Assembly: GCA_947469485.1 (NCBI GenBank)
Contig: CANIPU010000006.1
Location: 106,110-170,109 of the forward strand
Source of the DNA: Chitinophagaceae bacterium
GTDB lineage: Bacteria; Bacteroidota; Bacteroidia; Chitinophagales; UBA10324
Reading direction: 5' to 3'
Length of the DNA stretch: 64,000 nucleotides
Part shown: positions 1 to 9,412 of the stretch, piece after piece
Layout: each line of letters starts with the position of its first letter
Numbering within the stretch: the stretch's first letter is position 1
Notes under the pieces: model-generated
What the model was told of the DNA's origin: nothing
What the model saw: the letters and a program-made list of their open reading frames with translations, nothing else
Database searches by the model: none
Made by a program: the position numbers and the translations under genes

Positions 1-692
1 ATGCGCGCCATCAGTTCAGGGGTTCGGGCGGACTTGGTTTAGCCGGTTGCGGAGTATTGAATTTGCACGGCGCCTATTCAGTAAACCGGAAAGTTGGAGT
101 AACGGGCAGTGTAATGGTTCATTCAAAAAATTCGGAATACCAGGCACCAAGCAGTTTGGGGTTAGGCCGCCACAATCAGTATTTTGCCGAAGGAGGGGCA
201 GGGTACTTTAAAAGCATTGACCGTATGAAACGGTTTTATATTCAGGCATACGGCGGTGCAGGCCTTGGTTATTCCGATAATTATTTTTCGCAACCCGATT
301 CGCGCCACATTAAACTGCAATGCACTTACCATAATTTATATGCGCAACCCGGAATTTATTACACCAATAAATATTACGATGCCTCTTTTGATTTACGCGC
401 CACTTACCTCAATATGTTCGGCATTCATTCCTCATCAATTTTGTACCGGCAAAAATCTTTTTATTTTTTAAATGCCGAACCCACCGTTACACTGCGCGTG
501 GGCAGCAAGGGGTTCAGGGTTTTTATGCAAACGGGTTATACTTTACCGTTAATGGATACCGAAAATTACTATGCATTAAATACCGATGCCGCCAAGCAAA
601 CCCAGTCGCTCGTAAAGTTTTCGCTCGGGTTCAATATCACCTTTACCGAAAACATGCGCAACAGCCAGAAATGGCTGAAATGGAAAAATTAA
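1..692 (+). CDS. Outer-membrane-type protein, 5' truncated by window edge
   Basis: The reading frame is open from base 3 to the TAA at 690-692, so this is the C-terminal part of a gene that starts before the window. The TTG at 57 is internal and is not a convincing start. The visible protein is related to the next gene along its whole length: the segment around FRGSGGLG aligns with FKGTVGMG of the neighbour, and both share YF.EGGAGYF/YFGEAGAGYF, a D.R..Y..IF.I.SS block and a final FSLG/FSIG-N-I strand. Alternating aromatic and hydrophobic residues and the final strand suggest a beta-barrel or surface-exposed outer-membrane protein, but no named family is recognised. It forms a tandem paralogue pair with the following gene. 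Function unknown. Confidence 0.75.
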   Translation, partial: ARHQFRGSGGLGLAGCGVLNLHGAYSVNRKVGVTGSVMVHSKNSEYQAPSSLGLGRHNQYFAEGGAGYFKSIDRMKRFYIQAYGGAGLGYSDNYFSQPDSRHIKLQCTYHNLYAQPGIYYTNKYYDASFDLRATYLNMFGIHSSSILYRQKSFYFLNAEPTVTLRVGSKGFRVFMQTGYTLPLMDTENYYALNTDAAKQTQSLVKFSLGFNITFTENMRNSQKWLKWKN

Positions 693-775
693 ACTATAAA
701 AATTGATATGATTGGAATCATTATTCAATAAATATTCTCAGTATAATGTTGCATGAAACAATTTGAAGTTAGTTT

Positions 776-1555
776 ATGAAACCACTTGGAATAAAATGTG
801 TTTTTGTTTTGTTGCTTTTAACCCAAACAGGTTGTGTTACTTTATATAAACCCAATGCAATTAACACTCCCTTGCTTAAACAGCAAGGAGATTTTAAAGG
901 TACAGTTGGTATGGGTGTATCCGGAACCGGATTATTAAATATTCAGAGCGCTTATGGTTTAACCAATCATTTGGGTTTAATGTTAAATGGCATGTATCAC
1001 TACAAACATTCAACAACTGATTCGGTGATTATTGGAAAACACAAACAGTATTTTGGCGAAGCCGGTGCGGGCTATTTTACTGCTTTTGGTTCGCAAAAAA
1101 ATGGGGTCTTGCAATGTTTTGGCGGCGGCGGTTTCGGTTATACAAATGATTACTACTCGCATACCGACGAGAACCATGCCCGCTCAACAGCCACCTACAA
1201 TAATTATTTTATTCAACCCGGAATTGCTTATGCCGCTGAAACGGTAGAAGTTGCATTCGATTTGCGCAGCAATTATGTAAGCATTTTTAATATTCGATCA
1301 TCTGATGCTTTTTATAACGATACAACTTTCAGCTTTATAAATATTGAACCAACATTAACGCTCAGGGCCGGCGGCAAAAAGTTAAAAGGGTTTATTCAAA
1401 CAGGGCTTACGATTCCGGCCTACAATTCCGAGGCTTATTTCAGTGCAAATAATGCAAACGGGTTTTTATTTGGTCCGATATTTAAATTTTCAATAGGTCT
1501 TAACATTGCACTCAACTTATCAAAACCTGAAAAGGTATCAGTTCCTACACCTTAA
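776..1555 (+). CDS. Putative outer-membrane lipoprotein, tandem paralogue of the preceding gene
   Basis: A 259-residue protein beginning with a lipoprotein signal peptide: a hydrophobic run (VFVLLLL) followed by the lipobox TQTGC, so lipidation is predicted at Cys20. The mature part is rich in glycine, tyrosine and beta-prone segments (YFGEAGAGYF, FGGGGFGYTNDYY) and ends in a strand-like FSIGLNIAL. It aligns with the truncated gene just upstream, from which it is separated by 83 bases. It converges on the very large minus-strand gene that ends 16 bases further on. The family is not recognised; a cell-envelope location is inferred from the signal peptide. Confidence 0.8.
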   Translation: MKPLGIKCVFVLLLLTQTGCVTLYKPNAINTPLLKQQGDFKGTVGMGVSGTGLLNIQSAYGLTNHLGLMLNGMYHYKHSTTDSVIIGKHKQYFGEAGAGYFTAFGSQKNGVLQCFGGGGFGYTNDYYSHTDENHARSTATYNNYFIQPGIAYAAETVEVAFDLRSNYVSIFNIRSSDAFYNDTTFSFINIEPTLTLRAGGKKLKGFIQTGLTIPAYNSEAYFSANNANGFLFGPIFKFSIGLNIALNLSKPEKVSVPTP

Positions 1556-1571
1556 AACCCTTAAGAAACTC

Positions 1572-4500
1572 TTATTGTTTATTGGGGTTGAATTCTTTCT
1601 TGCCGGTTTCAATAAACTGCATGCGGGCAATAAAGGTGTTCTTTTTGTTTTCGCTGGCTACAGTGTACTGATATATTTTGCCGTCATCGGTTTTAGTGCG
1701 GCGCTTTTCGGGGTCAATGGCATTGAGTTCGGTCATCCATGTTCGGTCGCCACTTAAAATCTGCATGTTGTTATTCTGGTAAAAGAAGTAGTAGTATTTA
1801 TCGTCGTCGCCCGGAATGTAAAGGTTCATGTAATCGCCACTCTTTTTATAACCGATTTCAAGGTATGCGCCCTGCACCATTCTGTTAATTGCAGTAGGGC
1901 CTATATAGGCAATGCCAATAGGACCTTTTGAATAAAACGAACGGGTTTCTTTATCCCACACCAAGTGAAGATCAGTAAAAAAGATGGTGTACTTAAAATC
2001 TTCAGGTTTTTTAAAAGTACCGTCTTTATTCATTGCCTCACTAAATTTCTTATCGTTTTTCGGATTAATAAATTCAGGAATGTTCTTCGTAAAATCATCG
2101 CTGAAATAATCAACATCTTCCTGACTGAAATTATTTGCCAAAACAGTTTTGCCCATCATTTCGAGCAAATTATCTTTAATATCAAACTGAATTCCGGCAA
2201 GCAATGTGAACTTGTATTCGTTTTTTATTAAATCGGTATTAATGTATCCACCTGCCTGAACATCCACCAGCCCGAAATTTAAACCCATATCCATTTTTCC
2301 CTCGGCATAAACTTTTGCAGTGGCATCGTTATACTTAATCATATTTCCTCTGGTAGCTTCATTCAGTATCTTCTCAGCATTACCTGCAATAAATTCTTTG
2401 GTTGTTTCATCATAATAAACAATACCATTTGCTAAAAACAGATTCCGGTCCTTACTTGTTTTTTTAGCCTGAAAGAATGAAGTGTATAAATCAGAAGAAT
2501 CGGCACCAAAAACAATACCTACTGTTGCAGGTTTATGATTGAGATCTTCAGGATCTTTGTAGTAAATCAATGATGAATCTGATGTGAAGTTGTTGTTTAT
2601 ACTGAACCATTCGGCTTTAACATTTGGGTTACTTAATTGCAATTTTGCATAACCTTCAAAATTGAGTTGCTCTTCAGTGGATTTTATATTTACTAAACCA
2701 CTATAATAGATTTTTGGAATCAACTGAAATTTTTGTGAAGTATCAATTACAGTTTTAGCATAAGTGCGCAAATGTTTTGTGCTGTCTTTATAAACTCCGA
2801 TATCGGTAAAGTTTATTTTTTGCTTGGTTCCTTTTTTTCCAACAAAATTATAATCGCCGCTTCCCTTGAAACTCTGTTTCCCGAAAACATTAGCGGTTAC
2901 ATTGAAAAAATTATGAAATTCATTTATGGTATCGGTACTGAGTTTTGCTTTGTAAAGTGTACGCATAACCGCATCTGGTTCCACAATAACTTTTCCGCTA
3001 TCGGGGTAAATTTTTGCATCAACAACCCTTATGAATGGAACATCACTGACTTTTAATATAAAATCTGTTAATGAATAATTAGCTGTGCTTCCTGTGAAAG
3101 ATAAAGAATCCTGATTAGGATGCATACTTGTGAAAAGCGCTTCTGTTCCTTCAGGGGCAATAAATTTTAAATTCTTTTTAGCCATATCCCACTTAAACTC
3201 ATTCATTGAAGTGCGATATTGATTGTATGGTAATTCAGTTGCTATATCATCCGTATTCGATTTAAACTCACCAACCTGTTTGTCAAAATCAATATTGGAA
3301 TTTACATTTTTTGTACTCAAAGCAAATTTCTTTGGATCAATGGATTTGATTACAAAATCTGATGTGTCGGCTGACATTTTGTTTTTGCCAAAACTTATGT
3401 CTCCCGATTTTAATGTTGCATCAACCCAATCCACAGTTCCGCTTCCTTTTAATCCACTTGGTGTTAGAACAAGTGTTCCACGCATATCTGTTTCTTTTCC
3501 AAACATTTTAAATGGAATTGAATCAACTTTTACCATCATACTATCTGCATATGGTTTCCACAAAACATTTACATCATGACCTTCAACAGTTGGATAATCG
3601 ACACCTCCGTAAGTTGTAGCCTTCATATCAAATAAATTTGCAACTGCTTTTGTGGAGTCAGGAAAGAAAATAATGTTTTCGCTTTGTGTTACAGAAGGTA
3701 AATAATTAATAGTTCCCTTTCCAAGCAAACCACGATTATCAAGTGAAATTGTATTAGTATAATTTCCTTTACCACCATACATAGGCAATGCAGTTCTTTT
3801 TGTTACAAAGCCAAGTGATAAATCTTTTTGAATACCTATAGGTTGAATAATATCCGGAAAAATTCCTGCTGAAATCAACTTTCCTTTAAATTCAACTCTT
3901 GATGCGAGGAAGGAATTTAAACTGTCAAATTCAAATGGATCCAGCTGATAGAAAAATTTATTTTTATCATAAACACTTTTTTGAGCAGATGGGCGCTCAT
4001 AAAAAACATAGGAATTATCGGTAGATTTTAATGCGGGCATTGACCATGTTCTCACCTTGCCGCTTTTATTAAACTTACTGTCAATTTGTAATTCGCCGGT
4101 TAGTCTTTCTATGAAGCTATGAATTGGTACTAGTACAAGTGCACCTGTTTTATCGTATTGTCCATTTGGTAAATTAATAAGCATGCTGTCAACATTTGTC
4201 AGTTTCATTTTCCAGTCATCATACAGTAAACCAAAACCTGACCCGTACATATCAATTCTTCCTGCAAAAATTTTTCCATCAAAATCAATATCACGATTTT
4301 TCTTTTCAATTAAACTATCACTCCTTGGAAATATGACAACAAAGTTTGAATCACTTATAAGCACACTTTTTATTCCTTTTACATTCATGCTGTATGTGCT
4401 TAAGTCTAATTGCGCATTGGTAGAACCCTTTGGGGTTGAAGTCATTTTTATGTTATCATAATCCATTCGCTTTTGATCAGCTAAAACATAGTTTATTGTC

Positions 4501-6032
4501 TTTTGGCGAACAGTAACAAGTTCTTTAGATTCATCATAATAAATAAATCCATCTTCAACTAATTTGTATAAAGTTCTTCTGATTGTCTCTGCATTATAAG
4601 TTGGAGAAATAAATTTTGCCAACTCATCTGTATAAATTTCTTTGGTTTGGTTTTTCTCGGTATACTTTTTTATCATATTGATAATATTATAATCAGAAAC
4701 ATTCTGATACTTATCCAATCGGCCTTTTTCAAAGTAGTTTACTGATTCGAAATTTGATTCACCCGCAGCTGAACCTGAAATCTCACTAAACTTTACAATT
4801 AGTTCATCAAGCCGCCAGTAAATTGCATCAACATAAATTTCATTCTGATGAAAGGAATCAAAAAAAGGAGAACGGGCAATTCCATCTTTACCTCGTTCTA
4901 AAATTAATTGCTTTGTGCTTACCCGATATTTAAGAGTCGCTCCGGTATGATAAATGGAATCTTTTCCAATATATATTTTAACTTCAGCTTGAGGAGCATA
5001 AATATCTTCAAACTTTTTAATAACAAATGTGTTTGAAAATGCTCTTACGCCAATTGCATTGTCATATCGTTTTAATTCAAGTATTGCCCTGAAATCTTTA
5101 CCGCCACTACAACTGAGTTTGCTCCCCTGAATTGAAATTGCCCCTCGTAAAGCTGCATTATCAGCAATATTATCGATAAGGATATCATGATTGTAAGAAA
5201 TAAATCTTGGGTAGCTGCTGTTTTCAGGAGTATTGTTAGCTAAAAGTTTATCTTGAAATTGTCCTTTTAATTCTTGTTTTAAAAAAGGTTCATAAGTCAT
5301 GTATGCTGAATCAACCGAATATTCATTTTTGTCAAGATCAATTTTAAAGCCATCAAATCTTGCGTGAACTTGTGTTGCATCAAGGCCGGCTCTTGACCAA
5401 TCCACCATTCCCTTGGTTCCAAGCCACATTTTATCAATTGGAAAAAATTTTCCTGATGTGTTATGAATAATTAATGTATCGCCATTAGTTATTCCAAGCA
5501 AATCGGTGCTGCTGATAATTGCTACAGGCACATTATCTATATAATCCAAAGTAAATTCTGTTGCAGTTATTTTCCAGGTTCTGCCTGGCGCAATATTCAA
5601 AGCGTTTTCTGTGAAAATCGACTTGCTGAAATCAATGTATTCCTGAAAAGCTTTATTGTTTCCTTTCGGCAAATTGCTGATTAATTGTTTTAATGTGCTA
5701 CTCCATTCATCAAAAGTGTTCGAAGAAATTTTTCCACCTGCATACGCATTAACAGCAACAACAAAATCGCGGAAATATGGTAGCACAAGCATTTTTCTGG
5801 TTCGCATGAGATTAGCAATTTCAATCATGCTGTTTTGTTGCGATCCGTTAAGTTTCAACCAGGAATTTTCAAAACTCTTTGAAGCTGCTTCGCAATCAGG
5901 TTGCTTGGTATTATTTAATAAATTCATTAACTCCTTTTGGAAGTTGGAAGCTTCAAATGCTTTATCCGATTGTGCTGAAGCAAATGAGGTAATAAAAAAA
6001 AGGAGAAAAAAAATGCGAAAAAATAATTTCAT
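1572..6032 (-). CDS. Very large exported protein of unknown function (1486 aa)
   Basis: The protein starts with a clear Sec signal peptide (hydrophobic run then SFASAQS, cleavage predicted near residue 20). The remaining 1460 residues show no transmembrane segments, catalytic motif or T9SS C-terminal domain that I can recognise. Much of it is beta-rich with recurring phrases such as 'DSMLINLPNG', 'GTINYLPS' and 'GSGTVDW', suggesting repeated beta domains of the kind seen in large periplasmic scaffold proteins; this is inference. A segment at residues 460-510 (IINMIKKYTEKNQTKEIYTDELAKF) looks helical. The ATG overlaps the prmA stop by four bases (ATGA), so translation is probably coupled and it is the last gene of the GlmU-like, tpiA, prmA operon. 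It was probably retained as a core gene, not recently acquired. Confidence 0.85.
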   Translation of the reverse strand: MKLFFRIFFLLFFITSFASAQSDKAFEASNFQKELMNLLNNTKQPDCEAASKSFENSWLKLNGSQQNSMIEIANLMRTRKMLVLPYFRDFVVAVNAYAGGKISSNTFDEWSSTLKQLISNLPKGNNKAFQEYIDFSKSIFTENALNIAPGRTWKITATEFTLDYIDNVPVAIISSTDLLGITNGDTLIIHNTSGKFFPIDKMWLGTKGMVDWSRAGLDATQVHARFDGFKIDLDKNEYSVDSAYMTYEPFLKQELKGQFQDKLLANNTPENSSYPRFISYNHDILIDNIADNAALRGAISIQGSKLSCSGGKDFRAILELKRYDNAIGVRAFSNTFVIKKFEDIYAPQAEVKIYIGKDSIYHTGATLKYRVSTKQLILERGKDGIARSPFFDSFHQNEIYVDAIYWRLDELIVKFSEISGSAAGESNFESVNYFEKGRLDKYQNVSDYNIINMIKKYTEKNQTKEIYTDELAKFISPTYNAETIRRTLYKLVEDGFIYYDESKELVTVRQKTINYVLADQKRMDYDNIKMTSTPKGSTNAQLDLSTYSMNVKGIKSVLISDSNFVVIFPRSDSLIEKKNRDIDFDGKIFAGRIDMYGSGFGLLYDDWKMKLTNVDSMLINLPNGQYDKTGALVLVPIHSFIERLTGELQIDSKFNKSGKVRTWSMPALKSTDNSYVFYERPSAQKSVYDKNKFFYQLDPFEFDSLNSFLASRVEFKGKLISAGIFPDIIQPIGIQKDLSLGFVTKRTALPMYGGKGNYTNTISLDNRGLLGKGTINYLPSVTQSENIIFFPDSTKAVANLFDMKATTYGGVDYPTVEGHDVNVLWKPYADSMMVKVDSIPFKMFGKETDMRGTLVLTPSGLKGSGTVDWVDATLKSGDISFGKNKMSADTSDFVIKSIDPKKFALSTKNVNSNIDFDKQVGEFKSNTDDIATELPYNQYRTSMNEFKWDMAKKNLKFIAPEGTEALFTSMHPNQDSLSFTGSTANYSLTDFILKVSDVPFIRVVDAKIYPDSGKVIVEPDAVMRTLYKAKLSTDTINEFHNFFNVTANVFGKQSFKGSGDYNFVGKKGTKQKINFTDIGVYKDSTKHLRTYAKTVIDTSQKFQLIPKIYYSGLVNIKSTEEQLNFEGYAKLQLSNPNVKAEWFSINNNFTSDSSLIYYKDPEDLNHKPATVGIVFGADSSDLYTSFFQAKKTSKDRNLFLANGIVYYDETTKEFIAGNAEKILNEATRGNMIKYNDATAKVYAEGKMDMGLNFGLVDVQAGGYINTDLIKNEYKFTLLAGIQFDIKDNLLEMMGKTVLANNFSQEDVDYFSDDFTKNIPEFINPKNDKKFSEAMNKDGTFKKPEDFKYTIFFTDLHLVWDKETRSFYSKGPIGIAYIGPTAINRMVQGAYLEIGYKKSGDYMNLYIPGDDDKYYYFFYQNNNMQILSGDRTWMTELNAIDPEKRRTKTDDGKIYQYTVASENKKNTFIARMQFIETGKKEFNPNKQ

Positions 6033-6865
6033 GAATTTGCGAAGTGTTTTTTAAATATCATGGACATCCAATTGTCTTGAAATTTTTTGTCGATGAATTT
6101 CAAAGTTAGGTTTTCTGCTGGCTGTGTAATTGCAATTTCATCTTCCGGAAGAAATCCACTGCAAAACAGCAAACCATTTGGTTTAAGATTATTTGAAAGT
6201 GAAGGAAGAAACTCGAGAATTACATTGCGGTTAATATTAGCAAGAATGATGTCAAATTTTTTAGATTCCAACACTGGTTGATCTGCAAGAATAGGAATGC
6301 ACTTCGCGGTTTTATTTCTTTCAAAATTTTCAAGCATATTTTCATAAGCCCAATGTTCATGATCCATTGCCTGTACTTCCAAAGAACCGAGTTTTTCGGC
6401 CATAACAGAAAGTATACCGGTACCTGCACCAAAATCAAAAACTGTAGCTCCTTTAAATGAAATTCTATTCATCAGCATTAATTCAACCATCATGTGAGTG
6501 GTGGCATGATGCCCTGTGCCAAACGACATTTTAGGTTCAATAATTATTTCAATCGGAAAATGTTTTTCAACACTATGAAAAGTAGTTCTTATTAATACTT
6601 CGTTATTTATTTCTATAGGAGTGATTTTGCTTTCCCATTCTTCATTCCAGTTTTTATCCGGAACTAATTCTGGCTTAGGTATAGCAATTCCGATTTGTGC
6701 CAATTTTTGAATTAAGGCTTCAGTAATATTTTTCTCTGATGTTGAATAAGCAGTTAAGAAATTTTCTTCTTCAAGAAATCCTTCAAAACCATTTTCAGAT
6801 AAAACAGCAATCAGAATATCTGATTGTTCTGGGCTGCAGCTGAATTTGAATGAAAAAAAATTCAT
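6029..6865 (-). CDS. prmA: Ribosomal protein L11 methyltransferase PrmA
   Basis: A 278-residue cytoplasmic SAM-dependent methyltransferase expected to methylate ribosomal protein L11. The SAM-binding motif I FDFGAGTGILSVMAEKLG lies near residue 140, preceded by the family-typical substrate-side phrase MSFGTGHHATTHMM. The motif IV-like ILANINRN follows near residue 208. The N-terminal region (residues 1-90) corresponds to the L11-recognition domain. It overlaps tpiA upstream and the 1486-residue gene downstream by four bases each (ATGA junctions), which supports the start and an operon. Length is normal for the family. Confidence 0.95.
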   Translation of the reverse strand: MNFFSFKFSCSPEQSDILIAVLSENGFEGFLEEENFLTAYSTSEKNITEALIQKLAQIGIAIPKPELVPDKNWNEEWESKITPIEINNEVLIRTTFHSVEKHFPIEIIIEPKMSFGTGHHATTHMMVELMLMNRISFKGATVFDFGAGTGILSVMAEKLGSLEVQAMDHEHWAYENMLENFERNKTAKCIPILADQPVLESKKFDIILANINRNVILEFLPSLSNNLKPNGLLFCSGFLPEDEIAITQPAENLTLKFIDKKFQDNWMSMIFKKHFANS

Positions 6866-7632
6866 TCTGAGGAAAAGCTAGATGCAATAGCAATAAAATC
6901 CTGAGCTTGTAATGCCGCACCTCCAATCAATCCACCATCTACATCAGGCTGGGCAAAAAGTTCTTTTGCATTTGAAGGTTTGCAACTTCCACCATATAGT
7001 ATTGAAATGCTCTCAGCTGTTTCAAAATCATATTGATGTGCTATTGATTTTCGAATAAAGGCATGCATTTCCTGAGCCTGTTCAGTTGTGGCAGTTTTTC
7101 CAGTACCAATTGCCCATACAGGTTCGTAAGCTATTACAACTTTGGAAATAGTTTCTTTATCTAAATGAAACAGGCTTTCACGAATCTGTTTTCCGATTAA
7201 TTCGATGTGTGTGTTAGCTTCTCTTATTTGCAAAGGTTCACCGCAACAAAATATAGGAGTAAGACCATTTAGTAAAGTAGCATCAACTTTTTTTGCCAGT
7301 TGTTCATGTGTTTCATTAAAATATTGCCTGCGTTCAGAATGACCAATTATTACATAAGATGCACCACAACTTGCAATCATATTGCAAGAAGTTTCACCTG
7401 TATAAGCACCTTGACTTTCCCAATGGCAATTTTGTGCGCCGGTATTAATATGTTTTAAATCTTCAGTAAGTTTTGATGCTTTGCGCAAATGAATAAAAGG
7501 TGTACAGAAAATAATTTCAACTTCTTTAATTTTTTCCTTTTCTGCTAATTCAATGCAATCTTCAATTAAGTCAATGCCTTCTTTGAAGGTTTTATGCATT
7601 TTCCAGTTACCTGCAACTATTTTTTTTCTCAT
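6862..7632 (-). CDS. tpiA: Triosephosphate isomerase
   Basis: A 256-residue TIM-barrel glycolytic enzyme interconverting dihydroxyacetone phosphate and glyceraldehyde 3-phosphate. All catalytic signatures are visible: AGNWKMHK at the N-terminus (Asn9, Lys11), IGHSERR with the electrophilic histidine, AYEPVWAIGTGKTAT with the catalytic glutamate and mobile loop 6, then ILYGGS and GGLIGGAAL phosphate-binding loops at the C-terminus. The gene follows the GlmU-like gene after five bases and overlaps prmA by four, so it lies inside a four-gene minus-strand operon. Nothing unusual is seen. Confidence 0.97.
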   Translation of the reverse strand: MRKKIVAGNWKMHKTFKEGIDLIEDCIELAEKEKIKEVEIIFCTPFIHLRKASKLTEDLKHINTGAQNCHWESQGAYTGETSCNMIASCGASYVIIGHSERRQYFNETHEQLAKKVDATLLNGLTPIFCCGEPLQIREANTHIELIGKQIRESLFHLDKETISKVVIAYEPVWAIGTGKTATTEQAQEMHAFIRKSIAHQYDFETAESISILYGGSCKPSNAKELFAQPDVDGGLIGGAALQAQDFIAIASSFSSE

Positions 7633-7637
7633 TTCAA

Positions 7638-8825
7638 TTACCTGTCTTTTAAATTATAAATGTGTTTAAGTATTTCTGAGTCAACTTCTGTCAATTCAAT
7701 ATTTCTTCGTTGCATAACCAGTTTGGCAACCTTCAATGCTTTATTAATATTATAATCTGTGAAACCGCTTGCTCCACCCCAGCTAAATGATGGAATTATT
7801 TGACGAGGAAATCCGTCTCCAAAAATATTAGCACTTATTCCAACAACTGTTCCGGTATTAAACATACTGTTGATTCCACATTTACTGTGGTCACCCATCA
7901 TTAAACCACAAAACTGTTGATTGGTGTTTTCAAAACTTTGAGAAGCATAATTCCATTGCTTCACTTCACTGTAGTCATTTTTTAAATTACTGGTATTGGT
8001 ATCAGCACCAAGATTGCACCATTCACCTATTACAGAATTTCCAAGGTAACCATCATGTGCTTTATTACTATATCCGAAAATTACTGAATTAGTTATTTCT
8101 CCGCCAACTTTGCAATGCGGGCCAATAGTAGTAGCACCGTAAATTTTAGCTTGCATTTTTACTTCACTGTTATTGCACAATGCAAATGCCCCACGAATGG
8201 TAGAGCCTTCCATAACTTCTGAATCTTTACCTAAATAAATTTTTCCAGAAGAAGCATTAATAATTGAACATTCCATTTTAGCACCCTCTTCCATAAAAAA
8301 ATTATCCGGAGCAATTATTTGATTGGTTGAAGAAGGCTTAGCAGTTTTTTTTCCTGATGTAAGTAATTGAAAATCTTCCTCAATTGCCCAGTCGTTCCAT
8401 TTGAATATTTGCCATTTCTGAGTAATGATTCTGTCAGCAAATGAAATTTCTTTTGCATTGAGTTTGGAAAGGTTTTCTCCATTTGAAAATTTTCTGGCAT
8501 CAGTTGCATCAACTCTGAACGCAACTAATTTACCCTCGCTTAATATTGCTTCTCCTTTAGAAATTGAAGAAATTATTTTAAATATTTCATCAGATGGAAT
8601 CAAGCCACCACAGATAAATAAATTATCATCTTTAATCTCTGCTTCAAATTTTTTTTGTAAATAAACTTGTGTTAGTGAAGAGGTTATGGTCTTTAATCTT
8701 TTCTCCCATTTTTCACGAATAGTTAAAATTCCAATTCGAATATCACTTACAGGTTTTGTAAATGTGAATGGCAACAAATTATTTCTTTCCGCATGGTCAA
8801 ATAATATCACCGAACCTGAAAACAT
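7638..8825 (-). CDS. GlmU-like left-handed beta-helix transferase
   Basis: A 395-residue protein of the GlmU-like family common in Bacteroidota. The N-terminal half (MFSGSVILFDHAERNNLLPFT, then KPVSDIRIGILTIREKWE) resembles a diverged sugar-nucleotidyltransferase domain without the canonical pyrophosphorylase signature. From about residue 170 onward hexapeptide-type repeats appear (STIRGAFALCNNSEVKMQ, GATTIGPHCKVGGEI, GYLGNSVIGEWCNLGA), indicating a left-handed beta-helix acyltransferase-type domain. The exact substrate is unknown; a role in amino-sugar or envelope precursor metabolism is inferred. It is the first gene of the operon leading into tpiA and prmA, and its start is divergent from nothing nearby except the ssrA gene downstream of a short spacer. 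Confidence 0.85.
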   Translation of the reverse strand: MFSGSVILFDHAERNNLLPFTFTKPVSDIRIGILTIREKWEKRLKTITSSLTQVYLQKKFEAEIKDDNLFICGGLIPSDEIFKIISSISKGEAILSEGKLVAFRVDATDARKFSNGENLSKLNAKEISFADRIITQKWQIFKWNDWAIEEDFQLLTSGKKTAKPSSTNQIIAPDNFFMEEGAKMECSIINASSGKIYLGKDSEVMEGSTIRGAFALCNNSEVKMQAKIYGATTIGPHCKVGGEITNSVIFGYSNKAHDGYLGNSVIGEWCNLGADTNTSNLKNDYSEVKQWNYASQSFENTNQQFCGLMMGDHSKCGINSMFNTGTVVGISANIFGDGFPRQIIPSFSWGGASGFTDYNINKALKVAKLVMQRRNIELTEVDSEILKHIYNLKDR

Positions 8826-8931
8826 ATACTTGATTTTAAAGTGCGGTCAAAAATAAAAAAGCGAAAGTCTTTTATTGAAATATTGTATTTGAGTTACTAA
8901 GAAATAATAACTAATAACTCATATAAATATG

Positions 8932-9298
8932 TGGAGCTGCAGGGATTCGAACCCTGGTCCAGACAATGTCATCATATGACTTCTACATGTTTATTTCTGT
9001 TTGATTTTCGGAAGATAGCAGGTACAGAACAACCGAACTATCATCTTATCTTTCATTTTGTCTCGCTCAACTTAAAAAGATAAAAGTTAAACCAACCTGA
9101 TTTTTCGAAGTTCGTAATGCAGCTTCTCAGGTAAAATCTGCAAGGAACTGAAGGCACTAAATCGCTCTGCGATTAAGCAGCCATTCTGTAAGAAGTGTTG
9201 CCAATTATGGCGTTGAAGGATAGATATTAGAGAGCTTGCCCTACAATGCTCTACATGCTTACATACAAAGAACGATGCTGTCAATTCCTGTCAGCCCC
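8932..9298 (-). ncRNA. ssrA: Transfer-messenger RNA (tmRNA)
   Basis: Read on the minus strand, the RNA begins GGGGCUGACAGGAAUUGACA at 9298, the typical tmRNA 5' end, and ends with a tRNA-Ala-like T arm (CAGGG-TTCGAAT-CCCTG) and CAGCTCCA at 8932. The 5' GGGGCUG and 3' CAGCUCC form the seven-pair acceptor stem, and CCA is not encoded. The tag reading frame lies at 9202-9173 and encodes GNTSYRMAA followed by TAA (GGC resume codon, GCTGCTTAA end). The RNA rescues stalled ribosomes together with SmpB. A TAnnTTTG-type promoter element is seen just upstream. Confidence 0.95.
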
Positions 9299-9311
9299 AG
9301 GTTAATAAAAG

Positions 9312-9319
9312 CAAAAATA
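9312..9319 (-). promoter_or_regulatory. Candidate ssrA -7 promoter element
   Basis: On the minus strand the sequence TATTTTTG matches the Bacteroidota -7 consensus TAnnTTTG and ends 13 bases before the mature 5' end of tmRNA. A clear -33 TTTG at the usual distance is not seen; the nearest candidate, TTGG, is closer than normal. Confidence 0.4.
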
Positions 9320-9364
9320 GGTGTAATAAGTTCCAATACGATGCTAAAAAAAATAATTGCCGAT

Positions 9365-9372
9365 TACATTTG
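9365..9372 (+). promoter_or_regulatory. Candidate -7 promoter element
   Basis: TACATTTG matches TAnnTTTG and lies 40 bases before the ATG of the oxidoreductase gene at 9413, divergent from ssrA. The -33 element is not convincing. Confidence 0.3.
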
Positions 9373-9412
9373 CGGCGCATTTGAAAAATTGGAGTTGTAA
9401 AATAAAGGACAT

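Noticed and set aside
256..471. 71-residue overlapping plus frame
   Set aside because: Shadow of the truncated outer-membrane protein gene in another phase.
57..692. Complete gene starting at TTG 57
   Set aside because: The frame is open to base 3 and the upstream residues align with the paralogue, so the gene is truncated by the window edge.
8932..9010. tRNA-Ala gene
   Set aside because: The T arm and acceptor end belong to the tmRNA; no D arm or anticodon arm fits.
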